From: Acidobacteriota bacterium
GTDB lineage: Bacteria > Acidobacteriota > Terriglobia > Bryobacterales > Bryobacteraceae
Reading direction: 5' to 3'
Assembly (NCBI GenBank): GCA_026394095.1
Contig: JAPKYY010000136.1
Coordinates: forward strand, 1 to 9,605
Length of the DNA stretch: 9,605 nucleotides
Shown piece after piece: positions 1 through 8,676 of the stretch (the first letter of the stretch is position 1; each line of letters opens with the position of its first letter). The notes beneath the pieces were generated by a model, which saw nothing but the letters and a program-made list of their open reading frames with translations, was not told the DNA's origin and ran no database searches. A program made the translations under genes and the position numbers.

Positions 1-1565
1 ACGGGAACCGTGATTACAGCCTGGGCTGGGGCGCTGTTGTTCTGGCCATCATTGACGATGAGCTGAACCGTGTACTGGCCGATGCGATCGAGAGACAGAT
101 TGGGCTTGCTGGTGCCAGGATTGATAAGGGCGGCGTTGCTTCCGGCGGGCTTGTTGAGGAGGGTCCATTGATAGGTTAAGGGTTGGAGTTCGGGATCTGT
201 GGAGGCCGTGCCGTCGAGATTGGTAACTGTATTGATGAAGGATGTCTGATTAGGGCCGGGGTTGGCTGTAGGGGCCTGATTTGTAGGGATGGGAGCGATG
301 ACGGTGAAGGTGGCCGTGGAGCTTTGCACTCCTGTAGAAATGGTGATTTGGCGGGGACCTGGACTTGCGTTGGGGGCAATTGTGATGGAGGCGGTGGCCG
401 TGGTGGGGCTAGTGACGTTGATCTTTTCGAGAATGCCAGGGGCAGCAGCACCTACTGAAATCGAGGGGCCGAAGTTGGCGGAGGTGCTACCGTTGAGAAA
501 GTTTGTAAATTGACCGGTGAGGGAGACGGTGCGCTGCGTACCAGCGCTTGCACTAGAGGGAGAGAGCGTGACAGTTGCAGGTGGGTTGACTGTGATTCGC
601 GAGGAGTTGGTACTGGTGAAATTCTGACCAGTAGCGGTGGAGCCGGAGATTGCTACGTTGTAGGCTGCTGGTGTGGCGAGGTCTGCGCCGGTGAAGTTAA
701 ATGTGATGCGGCGGGTAGAACCAGCAACGGCAGCAATGGCTGTGGGTGTTGCGGTCATCGCGGTGCCTGGTGCTGTGACAGGCGTCATCGTTACAGTGAG
801 TTGATTGGGGTTGATAGTGCCGGTAGGAAAGCCGCTGCCGGTAAGTGTCATGGTGGTGACGCGGGGCTGACCGGCGGCAGGAGAAGTTGTAGCAGTGAGG
901 GTGACCGGGATGGTGGTTTGTGCCGTTGCCAGATCTGTTGGTGAGAGCCAAGAGAATGAGATCAGGGCCGCTGCCAGGTTACGCTTGCGGCACCGTAGCA
1001 TTGCACATCCGGCGGCAACCAGCAGCCAGGTTGTGGGTTCCGGGATGCCTGCTTCTGGAGTGGAGGCATCTACGGTGATCAGAGCGAAGTCGCCTGTCGC
1101 GAGTTCATTTCCGCTCAATGGAGACAGGGTGGCCGAGATGTTGACTGAGGAGGCGATCACCTGGGTGCCGCCGTCGAGAAAGAAAGTGCCAGGACTGAGA
1201 AGGGCCTCGAAGAGTGCAAATGAATATGCGACGTCACTGGGCACCTGGACAATTGGATTGAAAGATGGGTCGAGAAGAAATCCAGGACCAATATCACCAA
1301 GCAGGATGACGATCTGCGGGCCGGTAACCGGGTTCAGCGTGAGTGTCGCATTTTGAAAGATGAGGTCATCAGTGACTGGGAAGTCTGGTGGCAAATAGAA
1401 GGAGCCAGTGAGATTGGCGACATTGAAGGCATTGACCCCGGGACTAGTAGCAGCTGGAATAAATTCGTCAAATGACAGGCTTCCGAGATTGATGATTGCG
1501 GCTTGTGCATTGTCTTGCCAGCTAAAGGCGAGTAGCAGGATGCCCAGAATTTTTAGTAATTTCAT
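1..1565 (-). CDS. Exported PEP-CTERM-like protein fused to Ig-like (IPT/PKD) domains, 3' end outside window
   Basis: An uninterrupted minus-strand frame starts at ATG 1565-1563 and is still open at base 1 (521 complete codons). The start is supported by GGAAGGG four bases upstream. Residues 1-22 are a Sec signal peptide (two Lys, hydrophobic LGILLLAF, cleavage after AQA). Residues 23-173 are a small beta-rich secreted domain I do not recognise. Residues 175-195 match a PEP-CTERM sorting tail: PEP, short hydrophobic stretch, basic RCRKR. The frame does not stop there: residues 189-215 resemble a fresh signal peptide ending ATA/Q. Residues about 217-330 and 332-425 are Ser/Thr/Asn-rich Ig-like modules; the second has the SPSSASAGT and ASPGPRQITIS phrases common in IPT/TIG-like acidobacterial surface domains. 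From 429 on, NQAPTANPG, LDGTASTDPE and TYQW mark a PKD/REJ-like domain. Likely role: envelope or extracellular adhesive/structural protein; function unknown. No biological partner is evident from neighbours, and the next gene is divergent. Confidence 0.85.
   Translation of the reverse strand, partial: MKLLKILGILLLAFSWQDNAQAAIINLGSLSFDEFIPAATSPGVNAFNVANLTGSFYLPPDFPVTDDLIFQNATLTLNPVTGPQIVILLGDIGPGFLLDPSFNPIVQVPSDVAYSFALFEALLSPGTFFLDGGTQVIASSVNISATLSPLSGNELATGDFALITVDASTPEAGIPEPTTWLLVAAGCAMLRCRKRNLAAALISFSWLSPTDLATAQTTIPVTLTATTSPAAGQPRVTTMTLTGSGFPTGTINPNQLTVTMTPVTAPGTAMTATPTAIAAVAGSTRRITFNFTGADLATPAAYNVAISGSTATGQNFTSTNSSRITVNPPATVTLSPSSASAGTQRTVSLTGQFTNFLNGSTSANFGPSISVGAAAPGILEKINVTSPTTATASITIAPNASPGPRQITISTGVQSSTATFTVIAPIPTNQAPTANPGPNQTSFINTVTNLDGTASTDPELQPLTYQWTLLNKPAGSNAALINPGTSKPNLSLDRIGQYTVQLIVNDGQNNSAPAQAVITVP
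921..1001 (-). other. Second signal-peptide-like segment with possible internal start
   Basis: Met189 (ATG 1001-999) begins a stretch of 27 residues with a basic n-region (RCRKR), a hydrophobic core (LAAALISF) and an A-x-A cleavage-like site before Gln216, after which the Ig-like domains start. It therefore has the shape of a Sec signal peptide for a separate Ig-domain protein. The only ribosome-binding hint is a GGA six bases upstream, so independent initiation is uncertain. Alternatively, together with the preceding hydrophobic stretch it could form a short membrane hairpin with RCRKR in the cytoplasm. Confidence 0.45.
981..1046 (-). other. Internal PEP-CTERM-type sorting signal
   Basis: Within the exported protein, residues 174-195 read I-PEP-TTW, then hydrophobic LLVAAGCAML, then RCRKR. 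In the PEP-CTERM/exosortase system this tripartite tail sits at the extreme C-terminus and is processed by an exosortase. Here at least 326 further residues follow in frame, which is atypical. The motif itself is directly visible; that it was once, or still can be, a functional terminus is inference. Confidence 0.7.
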
Positions 1566-1568
1566 AAT

Positions 1569-1576
1569 TCCCTTCC
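1569..1576 (-). promoter_or_regulatory. Ribosome binding site of the PEP-CTERM/Ig gene
   Basis: The minus strand reads GGAAGGG, then AATT, then ATG at 1565. This purine-rich Shine-Dalgarno match fixes the start of the exported protein and agrees with the signal peptide beginning at that Met. Confidence 0.6.
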
Positions 1577-1600
1577 GAACAAGGCGGTTCCTTTGCAGGA

Positions 1601-1622
1601 CGCCCTCTGAACTCTAAGGGCG
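1601..1622. repeat. Inverted repeat in divergent intergenic region
   Basis: CGCCCT (1601-1606) and AGGGCG (1617-1622) are perfect inverted arms around a 10-base spacer. They lie in the 159-base gap between the minus-strand exported-protein gene and the plus-strand reductase. The element is in the 5' leader region of the former and could be an operator or an mRNA hairpin. With 6-bp arms in GC-rich DNA, a chance origin is possible. No T-tract follows on either strand, so it is not a classical intrinsic terminator. Confidence 0.3.
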
Positions 1623-1655
1623 CAGGCGGATTCAAAGGTGACTCATGGGGTGTAG

Positions 1656-2717
<1,062 letters not shown>

Positions 2718-2725
2718 AAGACGAA

Positions 2726-3958
2726 TCAGGGAACTGGTTTGAGCTCCACCGGGATCTCCACCGTTGGCTCCCGGTCGCCGTGGAAGATGCGGGTAATTTC
2801 GCCGGCCAGAAGCAGGTACCAATCGCTGGGAATGGCTGTGCCATCGGCATCGAGAGCGAGCCAGAAGCCCTGGGCAGGGGCCTCGTCGCGACGTCCGGCT
2901 ACCTTCATGATGGCGGTGGCTTCATCCACTTCGTCGAACATGGCGATCTTCAACATCGTGGCGCCTGCTGTTTTGGCGTTGTAAGCCTGACGCCAGAGGA
3001 AGTCGCCGCTCAGGCGAGGGATCTGGTTGGGCCGGTTGTTCTTCTTCAGGTTCTGCCAGGAGAAGCCCGGAAAGACGACCGGCATGTAGAGCTGGCCATT
3101 GGCTGTAGTCAGTTTCAGGTCGGGAATCAAGACATTTTTCTTCCAGTTGTCTGCGGCCACAAGCGAATCGTAGCGACCTACATTCCAGGGCTGAATCACG
3201 TCCATCATGGCGTAGACTTCAGCCCATTCCGGTTCTTTCCTGGCGTCATTGGACAGGGTGCCCCAGCGGGATGGAGTGCCACCCATGTAAGTGACGTTGT
3301 AGCGAGCCTTGAAGTCGGTGATGAGAGCTTTTGCTTCCTGGGCTGTTGCCGGCGGATGGTTGCTGGTATCAAGACCCATACCCCAGACTGAAACGAGAGG
3401 CTTGCCTTTATGGTGCTGGTAGTTGGGGTGTGAGGTGATCTTGAGTTCGTCCACCAGATAGGCCCAGTCTTCGAGGAGTATCTGCGCGAAGGTGGCGGGG
3501 TTGCCACCGGAGATGTCGTATTCAATTGCAAAAGTGCGTCCCGATTCGAGCGCAGCGGCCATGATGTTCTTGAGTACGACTTCGCCGCCGGCGCGCTTGC
3601 CGCGGATCTCGCCAACAAAGCGTTGCACCAAGACACCATCGAGGCCGTACTCTCTCATCCATTGGAAGTGGCGGTTTACTGTCTTGGGGTTTCGCGAAGA
3701 GAATAGATATGCTGGCTTTTCGCCAACCGTCATCCCTGGGATCTCACAAAGTTCGTCCTGGTCGAATTCCGTCGTGTTGGGGTACATCTCAACAGTTAGA
3801 GTTTCCGGCGTTGGGACGCCTTTAGACCAGTGGGTCCAGCGGCCCGTACCGTCCCCAGGACATGTAAACCAGCCTTGGTAACCGACGAGAACTTTGTTGT
3901 TGAGCGTAGATGGGTCGACACTCAGAACAAGAGCGAGAGCAGCCAGATAGGCAGTCAT
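2726..3958 (-). CDS. GH71/GH99-like glycoside hydrolase
   Basis: A 410-residue protein of the bacterial group annotated as glycoside hydrolase family 71/99-like. It is expected to be a (beta/alpha)8 barrel acting on alpha-linked glycans; actual substrate unknown. Recognisable signatures: KVLVGYQGWFTCPGDG (residues 22-37), WTHWSKG, HFQWMREYGLDGVLVQRF (97-114), FAIEYDISG (143-151), KPLVSVWGMG (186-195) and VIQPWNVGRY (254-263). Near the end, FDEVDEA (341-347) places Glu343 and Glu346 three apart, the spacing of the catalytic glutamates in the NEWHEG motif of characterised GH99 enzymes. That equivalence is my inference. The start ATG at 3958 is supported by a strong Shine-Dalgarno overlapping the receptor stop codon. 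The N-terminus (TAYLAALALVLSV) is hydrophobic but has no Lys/Arg and no clear A-x-A site, so export is probable but not certain. It is downstream of the receptor in the same operon, 11 bases apart. Confidence 0.87.
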   Translation of the reverse strand: MTAYLAALALVLSVDPSTLNNKVLVGYQGWFTCPGDGTGRWTHWSKGVPTPETLTVEMYPNTTEFDQDELCEIPGMTVGEKPAYLFSSRNPKTVNRHFQWMREYGLDGVLVQRFVGEIRGKRAGGEVVLKNIMAAALESGRTFAIEYDISGGNPATFAQILLEDWAYLVDELKITSHPNYQHHKGKPLVSVWGMGLDTSNHPPATAQEAKALITDFKARYNVTYMGGTPSRWGTLSNDARKEPEWAEVYAMMDVIQPWNVGRYDSLVAADNWKKNVLIPDLKLTTANGQLYMPVVFPGFSWQNLKKNNRPNQIPRLSGDFLWRQAYNAKTAGATMLKIAMFDEVDEATAIMKVAGRRDEAPAQGFWLALDADGTAIPSDWYLLLAGEITRIFHGDREPTVEIPVELKPVP

Positions 3959-3965
3959 TGTGTGG

Positions 3966-3972
3966 CCCCTTA
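3966..3972 (-). promoter_or_regulatory. Shine-Dalgarno of the hydrolase overlapping the receptor stop codon
   Basis: The minus strand reads TAAGGGG, seven bases, then ATG at 3958. TAA is the receptor stop (3972-3970) and its last A belongs to the AAGGGG ribosome-binding sequence. This arrangement implies one transcript and probable translational coupling of receptor and hydrolase. Confidence 0.7.
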
Positions 3973-6900
3973 GAATTCGAGCCGGAGGCCCATGACCATG
4001 GTTCGATTGCCATTCTTGGCCGTGATTACGCCGAAAGTTGAAGACGTGATTGCCGTTGCGGGGCCCGCCGGGTTGGGATGGTTGAGCATGTTGTAGAACT
4101 CAGCGCGGAACTGAAGCCTCATCCTCTCTTTAATCGGCTGCCAGCGGCTCAGGACACTGTCGAAGCTGAAGGTTCCGGGGTTGCGAAGACTGGGTTCGGT
4201 CCGTGAGCCGGAACCAAAGGAGTAGGCTGCTGGGTTGGTAAATGCTGAGGTGTCGAACCAACGATCCAGGCTGCGGCCTTCTGTCAGGACTCCGCTTGAA
4301 GAGCGATTGGCATAACATCCCAAACCAGAAACGCCTGGCATGGTACATGCGGCACCGATGGCGATGGGATTGCCGGTCTGGGCGGCGAGAATGCCGCTGA
4401 CCTGCCAGTTGCCGAGGATCATGCCGCCGATCCCCTTGGAGAGGAATTGCTTGCCACGGCCAAAGGGAAGTTCATAGACCCAGTTGGTGACCAGGCGTCT
4501 GTTGATGTCGGCGGCGGAGATGGAGCGGGAGAGGCCGAGGTCATAAGGGTTGATGAAGTTGGCCCCACCGACGAATCGCTCATTTACGTTATCGATGAGT
4601 TTCGCGCCGGTGAAGGAGACCTGAAACATCAGCCCCTTTGAGAAGGAGCGTTCTGCCCGAAGTGTGAAGCCATGATAGATGGAATCACCAACAGCGGCCC
4701 GGATCTGATTGATGCTGCCGGCGTATTGCTGATAGGGGACGAGCAGGATTCCCTGTCGCACAGTAGCGGTGCTCATTGTTCCGATGGTGATCTTGCCAAA
4801 GAAGGGGTTGGGGACAAGGTTATTGAGCTGCGAACCTCGAGAGAGGGCGCTCGGGTCGGTAGCGTTGCGGTTGTAGTTGTTCCAGATGCGCATTCCACGG
4901 CTGCCGATATAGGCGGCTTCGACCAGCAAATTCTTGCCGATACTACGCTGCAGGTTGGCATTCCACATGTGGTTAGTGGGTGTTTGCCAATCGGGCCAGA
5001 TGGCGCTGATGCCGGCACCGACGAGGGAGTTCGGGTAAGGCCGGAGGCCATTCACAAAAGGATTGGCGAGTGAAGCGCCAGCAATGGGAGTGTTGGGTGC
5101 AGCAGGGGGCTGGCCGAAGAATACGTTGGTACTGACCGAGGAACCGCTGCCTAGGTCGCCCGGGCTTTGACCCACGCCGCCGCTGCCTGGAGCGTAGAAG
5201 ATTCCATAGCCGGCACGAAAGACAGTCTGAGGCAGGAAGGTCCAGGCCAGGCCAACGCGCGGAGCCCAGTTGTAATTTGGCTTGCTTGGATAGCGTTTGC
5301 TTGCGGTGGTGCTGGTGAGGACTCCGGCGCGGCCGGTGACTGGTTCAATAGCATCCGGATCGAAGTAAGCGAGCTGGTTGTAGCGCTCTTTGAAGGGGGT
5401 TTGGTATTCGAAGCGCAGACCCAAATTGATAGTGAGATTGCGAAGGATCTTGTAGTCATCCTGCAGATACCAGTTGTAGCTTGGCTGCAGGAGCGCGAGC
5501 GATGGCCCTACGGTGAAGCTGCCGCTATCCGGCACACCAAGCAAGGCGCTGGCGAGGCCGTAGCCACCGGTAGCAGAGGGGGTGGCCGGGTCTGGACCCT
5601 GAGTGAATGCCCTGCCGTAGCCAAAGTTGCCGGATGGCCAATCGGGGCGGAAGGTGTTGAAGCTGCAGATCAGATAGTCGAAGCCGGTTTTGATCGCGTG
5701 GGAGCCTTTGATCCAAGTGATGTGCGCCTGGAATTCGGGGGTGGTTTCAGCGCTAACGTTTAGCGACGCGCGGTCGGGGCCGATGGCAGTAAAGTCAGTG
5801 ATGTTAAAGCGGGGGAATAGTGAGTCGCCCGAGGCTTCCTTAAGATATCTGGGAAGGCCGAGTGTGGTGATATCGAAACCGCGGCTGAGTGGAGTGAGCT
5901 TGACGACCGAGCGCGTGTAGCCTGCCCGGAATTCACCAATCAGGTTGGGCCGGAAAGTGTGAGTGTCACTGAGGGCCATAGTGTGAGCCAGGTTGTTCTG
6001 GTTGCCTCCACCGTTGGTGCCTTCTCCCGGGAAGGCGATGTTGGTGAAGGGACTTGTGCGGGGAGTGACCTGATAGCCGTAGCGGAAGAAGAGCTTGTTG
6101 CGTTCGCCCAAATTCTGGTCGGCGCGGCCGAACCAACGGTCGGTCTTGACGATGTTGGCAAAGTTATCAGACCAGTTGGTCTGAATAGTCGGGGAGATTT
6201 CGAGCGTTGGCTTCGGGTAGTAAGCAAGCACCTTCTGCATGATGGGATCAAAACGGGAAATCGGCACCTGGTTGCCAGGAAATGGCTGGCGGCCGAAGCC
6301 GCTGGCTCGCGTCGGATCAGCGACGGTAGTGAGCGGATCATAGACTCGAATGAGGGCCCCCGCGGTGGTCAGGGTCTGTGAGAAATCGCCGCCCAACTGC
6401 CGTGCCGTAGGTACGTTGGCTGTTGGTGTGCTTACGCCGTGATCGTTGGTCACATCCCAATTGAAGAAGAAGAAAGTCTTGTTTCGGCCGTTGTAAATCT
6501 TTGGGATCAGGAGTGGCCCTGACAGCGAGAATCCGTAGTCATTGCGGCGCTGTCTTCCCCTTGGCAAATTGGCGCGGTTGTTTGCCCAACTGTTGGCGTT
6601 CAGTTTGTCGTTTCGGAGATAGTTGTAGGCGCTTCCGTGGAAGGCGTTGCTGCCGGAACGGCCTGCTGCTACAACTACTCCACCAGCCGAGCGGCCATAC
6701 TCAGCCGAGAAGCTGTTGGTAATGAAGCGCACTTCGGCGACCGCCTCTTGCGGAGGCGTATAGGCATTGTCGAGAGTCGAGTTGTTTCGGGTTTCCTGGC
6801 CATCGAAGAGGATAGCCGACGTGTTGGAGCGGCCACCGCTAACGATTGGCCCGGTGCCGGCGTTGCCGACGGCGATGACGCCTGGAGAGAGGGTGAGCAG

Positions 6901-7365
6901 CGAATAGGGGCTGCGGCCAGTAGGTAGCTCGATGATCTGCTTCGCGCTGGCGACATAACCCAGAGACGAACTCACCTGTTCGACGCCGAGTGCATTGGCT
7001 GTTACGGTGATCACTTCGTTTAGGCTGCCAGGCCGAAGCACGGAGTCAATCGTAGTGATCTGCCCGACGAGGACGGGAACGTCCGATACTTTGGCCGTTG
7101 CAAAGCCGTTCGCCTCCATCGTCATGTTGTACGTGCCTGCAGGGAGGTAGGGGATTTTGTAGAAGCCGTCATCGCTGCTCTCTACGCGGGCGATTGTCCC
7201 GGTGGCCTGGTTGGTAGCAGAGATGCGCACCTTGGCCATTTGTGCACCGCTGGAATCAGTGATGGCCCCGGAGATGCCGCCTCTTTCAGCCTGGGCAAAA
7301 CACACCAAAGAGCTTGACAGGGCAATCACAGCAAGGCGCGACAAAGCGCTGTTTTTGATGGACAT
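3970..7365 (-). CDS. Oar-like TonB-dependent receptor with carboxypeptidase-regulatory-like domain
   Basis: An intact 1131-residue outer-membrane receptor, expected to take up a ligand using TonB/proton-motive energy. Residues 1-26 are a Sec signal peptide (MSIKN start, [16 protein letters not shown], cleavage after AQA). Residues about 29-115 form the Ig-fold carboxypeptidase-regulatory-like domain ([27 protein letters not shown]). The plug follows with [20 protein letters not shown] (144-163) and [19 protein letters not shown] (211-229). The remainder is beta-barrel with family phrases such as [12 protein letters not shown] and [12 protein letters not shown], ending in ...GLRLEF; a terminal Phe is the usual Bam recognition residue. 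The size and architecture fit the expanded Acidobacteriota Oar-like family. ATG 7365 is preferred because GAAGGAAAG lies upstream; a TTG at 7383 is in frame but falls beside that site. It leads an operon with the GH71/99-like hydrolase and is divergent from a broken regulator-like gene. The ligand is probably a glycan or glycopeptide fragment (inference). No SusD-like partner is present. Confidence 0.96.
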   Translation of the reverse strand: MSIKNSALSRLAVIALSSSLVCFAQAERGGISGAITDSSGAQMAKVRISATNQATGTIARVESSDDGFYKIPYLPAGTYNMTMEANGFATAKVSDVPVLVGQITTIDSVLRPGSLNEVITVTANALGVEQVSSSLGYVASAKQIIELPTGRSPYSLLTLSPGVIAVGNAGTGPIVSGGRSNTSAILFDGQETRNNSTLDNAYTPPQEAVAEVRFITNSFSAEYGRSAGGVVVAAGRSGSNAFHGSAYNYLRNDKLNANSWANNRANLPRGRQRRNDYGFSLSGPLLIPKIYNGRNKTFFFFNWDVTNDHGVSTPTANVPTARQLGGDFSQTLTTAGALIRVYDPLTTVADPTRASGFGRQPFPGNQVPISRFDPIMQKVLAYYPKPTLEISPTIQTNWSDNFANIVKTDRWFGRADQNLGERNKLFFRYGYQVTPRTSPFTNIAFPGEGTNGGGNQNNLAHTMALSDTHTFRPNLIGEFRAGYTRSVVKLTPLSRGFDITTLGLPRYLKEASGDSLFPRFNITDFTAIGPDRASLNVSAETTPEFQAHITWIKGSHAIKTGFDYLICSFNTFRPDWPSGNFGYGRAFTQGPDPATPSATGGYGLASALLGVPDSGSFTVGPSLALLQPSYNWYLQDDYKILRNLTINLGLRFEYQTPFKERYNQLAYFDPDAIEPVTGRAGVLTSTTASKRYPSKPNYNWAPRVGLAWTFLPQTVFRAGYGIFYAPGSGGVGQSPGDLGSGSSVSTNVFFGQPPAAPNTPIAGASLANPFVNGLRPYPNSLVGAGISAIWPDWQTPTNHMWNANLQRSIGKNLLVEAAYIGSRGMRIWNNYNRNATDPSALSRGSQLNNLVPNPFFGKITIGTMSTATVRQGILLVPYQQYAGSINQIRAAVGDSIYHGFTLRAERSFSKGLMFQVSFTGAKLIDNVNERFVGGANFINPYDLGLSRSISAADINRRLVTNWVYELPFGRGKQFLSKGIGGMILGNWQVSGILAAQTGNPIAIGAACTMPGVSGLGCYANRSSSGVLTEGRSLDRWFDTSAFTNPAAYSFGSGSRTEPSLRNPGTFSFDSVLSRWQPIKERMRLQFRAEFYNMLNHPNPAGPATAITSSTFGVITAKNGNRTMVMGLRLEF

Positions 7366-7556
7366 TTTCAATCTTTCCTTCAACCAAAAGAGTGGCGAAC
7401 CAATCGATGCCTGAGCTTATCCCGAATCGGCTTCCGAGGCAACGTTAGGGACCGTTTGTAACACAGGCGCAACCGATTGAAACAAAAAGGCAATCTGATC
7501 TTTGCAGTTCCTAACAGTAGCTACGTCGTGATATTCTTGGCGCGGGTAGAATTTGA
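7366..7556. promoter_or_regulatory. Divergent intergenic region between receptor and regulator-like gene
   Basis: These 191 bases must hold the promoters for the leftward receptor-hydrolase operon and the rightward regulator-like gene. Short palindromes are visible: ATCGAT (7403-7408), CCGA-A-TCGG (7422-7430), AACGTT (7441-7446) and GTAGCTAC (7517-7524). None is repeated, so I cannot name an operator. I see no convincing -35/-10 pair on either strand; GATATT at 7530-7535 is only a weak -10 candidate for the rightward gene. Confidence 0.35.
7374..7381 (-). promoter_or_regulatory. Ribosome binding site of the receptor gene
   Basis: The minus strand has GAAGGAAA ahead of ATG 7365, with about ten bases between AAGGA and the start. 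It decides for the ATG at 7365 over the in-frame TTG at 7383, which would leave the purine tract inside the coding region. Confidence 0.55.
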
Positions 7557-8629
7557 ATGTCCAACCAGGCAATGCTCCCGCTTGAAACCGAGCCGCAAGC
7601 ATCACTGTTGCGCGAACATCTTCGCGAAGTCTTTGAGAGCCACGCGTTCAAAGGAAGCAAGCGAAGTCAGCAATTTCTTCAGTACATCGTGGAAAAGGCT
7701 CTGGCGAGACAGACAGAAGCGCTGAAGGAGCGCAGTCTGGGTGTTGCGCTATTTGGCAGAAGCCCCGCCTATGATACTGGTGATGACGCAGTGGTTCGGG
7801 TTACGGCCTCGGATGTTCGCAAGCGGTTGCAGCAATATTACTCGGAGCATGCATCCCCAATTCGGATCGATCTAGTAGCAGGATCGTATACGCCAGAATT
7901 CCGCTACTTGCCCATACCGGTTTCTACGATCCCTGGCCCGACAGCAAGAATCAACACAAGATGGCCGCGCATGGGAGCCATGCTTGCAGTGATTGCAGTG
8001 GCTGCGTTTGGTGTGGTGTGGTTTATGAAGGCAGATCGTGTTTCGTTGCGAGAGGCATTGCCATGGTCGGCGTTGTTGCAAGATGGCCGTCAGTCTCGAG
8101 GCTGGCGGCTACCGGTTCGGTTCGGCTGAAGATCAACACAGCGAGAAGCCTGCAATTGAGTGCCTTTAGAACCGATGACGATTTCATGATCCTGGGCAGT
8201 TATCGCTCGAATCCCTGGGGAAGGTTGTTTGAGGATCAATTGGATTTTGACTTTGTTCGTGACCCCAAGACCAACAGGGAAACCATTCGGAACAAGAGGG
8301 CCCAAAAGGGTGAGTTGCCGTTCTATATTCCGACCGCAGGAGGGTGGGATGCAGGTGACGCCTACGCGGTGATTGCTCTTGTAGAGAACCCGAATCAAGC
8401 TGGCAAGGTGCTAATCGTGGCAGGCACAAACGCGGAAGCGACAGAGGCTGCTGGCAAGTTTCTTTCGACTCCAGCAGAATTGACCAGGCAATTGCAGGTG
8501 AACGGAATCGAAGCTGGAGGGCCGGCTACACTTTTTGAGATATTGCTTCGAGTCCGCACAATGGCAGGATCATCGCGAACGCTAGAGGCCGTAGCTTTCC
8601 ACCGGCTTGCCTCACGCGCCGCACGCTGA
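7557..8629 (+). pseudogene. Membrane-anchored acidobacterial regulator-like gene, frameshifted
   Basis: The first frame (7557-8129, 190 residues) carries the conserved acidobacterial N-terminal DNA-binding-like domain: LREHLREVFESHAFKGSKRS (about 18-37), LKERSLGVALFGR, YDTGDDAVVRVTASDVRKRL (72-91), YYSEH and IDLVAGSYTPEF. A transmembrane segment follows (about 140-157), so the N-terminus faces the cytoplasm. It then stops at TGA 8127-8129. The family's C-terminal domain continues in the -1 frame to TGA 8627-8629: ARSLQLSAFRTDDDFMILGS, YRSNPWGRLFE, YAVIALVENPNQAGKVLIVAG, TEAAGKFL and FEILLRVRTMAG. The break coincides with tandem CGGTT-CGGTT-CGG (8113-8125); removing one unit gives a single 355-codon frame. 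Relatives as I recall them carry roughly 80 more residues of extracytoplasmic sensor between the two parts, so an additional in-frame deletion is likely. The ATG at 7557 has only a weak GGTAGA upstream. Divergent position suggests former control of the receptor operon (inference). Confidence 0.8.
8113..8125 (+). repeat. 5-bp tandem repeat (CGGTT)2CGG at the frameshift
   Basis: CGGTT occurs at 8113-8117 and again at 8118-8122, followed by a third partial CGG. The repeat lies two bases before the premature TGA of the regulator-like gene. Deleting one 5-base unit joins the upstream frame to the downstream frame exactly, which makes a slippage duplication the simplest explanation of the lesion. 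Confidence 0.8.
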
Positions 8630-8676
8630 TCTCTAGAGCCTTCGAGTTGCCAGAAGTTCTAAGTTGCGCTGTGAGG

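Noticed and set aside
183..1356. Plus-strand open frames opposite the exported-protein gene (183-458, 510-944, 895-1356)
   Set aside because: Cys/Gly/Arg-rich translations without family motifs. The minus strand holds one continuous frame with signal peptide and recognisable domains across the whole interval.
1575..1625. Sigma-54 (-24/-12) promoter upstream of the PEP-CTERM-type gene, as known for some PEP-CTERM loci
   Set aside because: The nearest minus-strand GG and GC elements (GGGCGTCCTGC) are spaced too closely, and no TGGCAC-N5-TTGC match was found.
2780..3391. 203-residue plus-strand frame opposite the hydrolase
   Set aside because: Antisense shadow of a well-supported hydrolase gene; no ribosome site or family similarity seen.
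7366..7383. Longer receptor start at the TTG codon 7383
   Set aside because: It would place the GAAGGAAA ribosome site within or at the edge of the coding sequence, whereas the ATG at 7365 has that site correctly upstream and begins a normal signal peptide.
8090..8130. Programmed -1 ribosomal frameshift in the regulator-like gene
   Set aside because: No X-XXY-YYZ slippery heptamer is present and the 5-bp tandem duplication explains the shift exactly.
7557..8629. Two separate functional genes (190 and 222 residues) instead of one broken gene
   Set aside because: The downstream frame's start at 7961 is antisense-like shadow of the membrane helix region; family motifs begin only after about 8130 and are the known C-terminal half of the same protein family.
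8630..8676. Terminator between the regulator-like gene and the sortilin-type gene
   Set aside because: The only symmetric element is a short CTCTAGAG palindrome without a T-run, too small to call.
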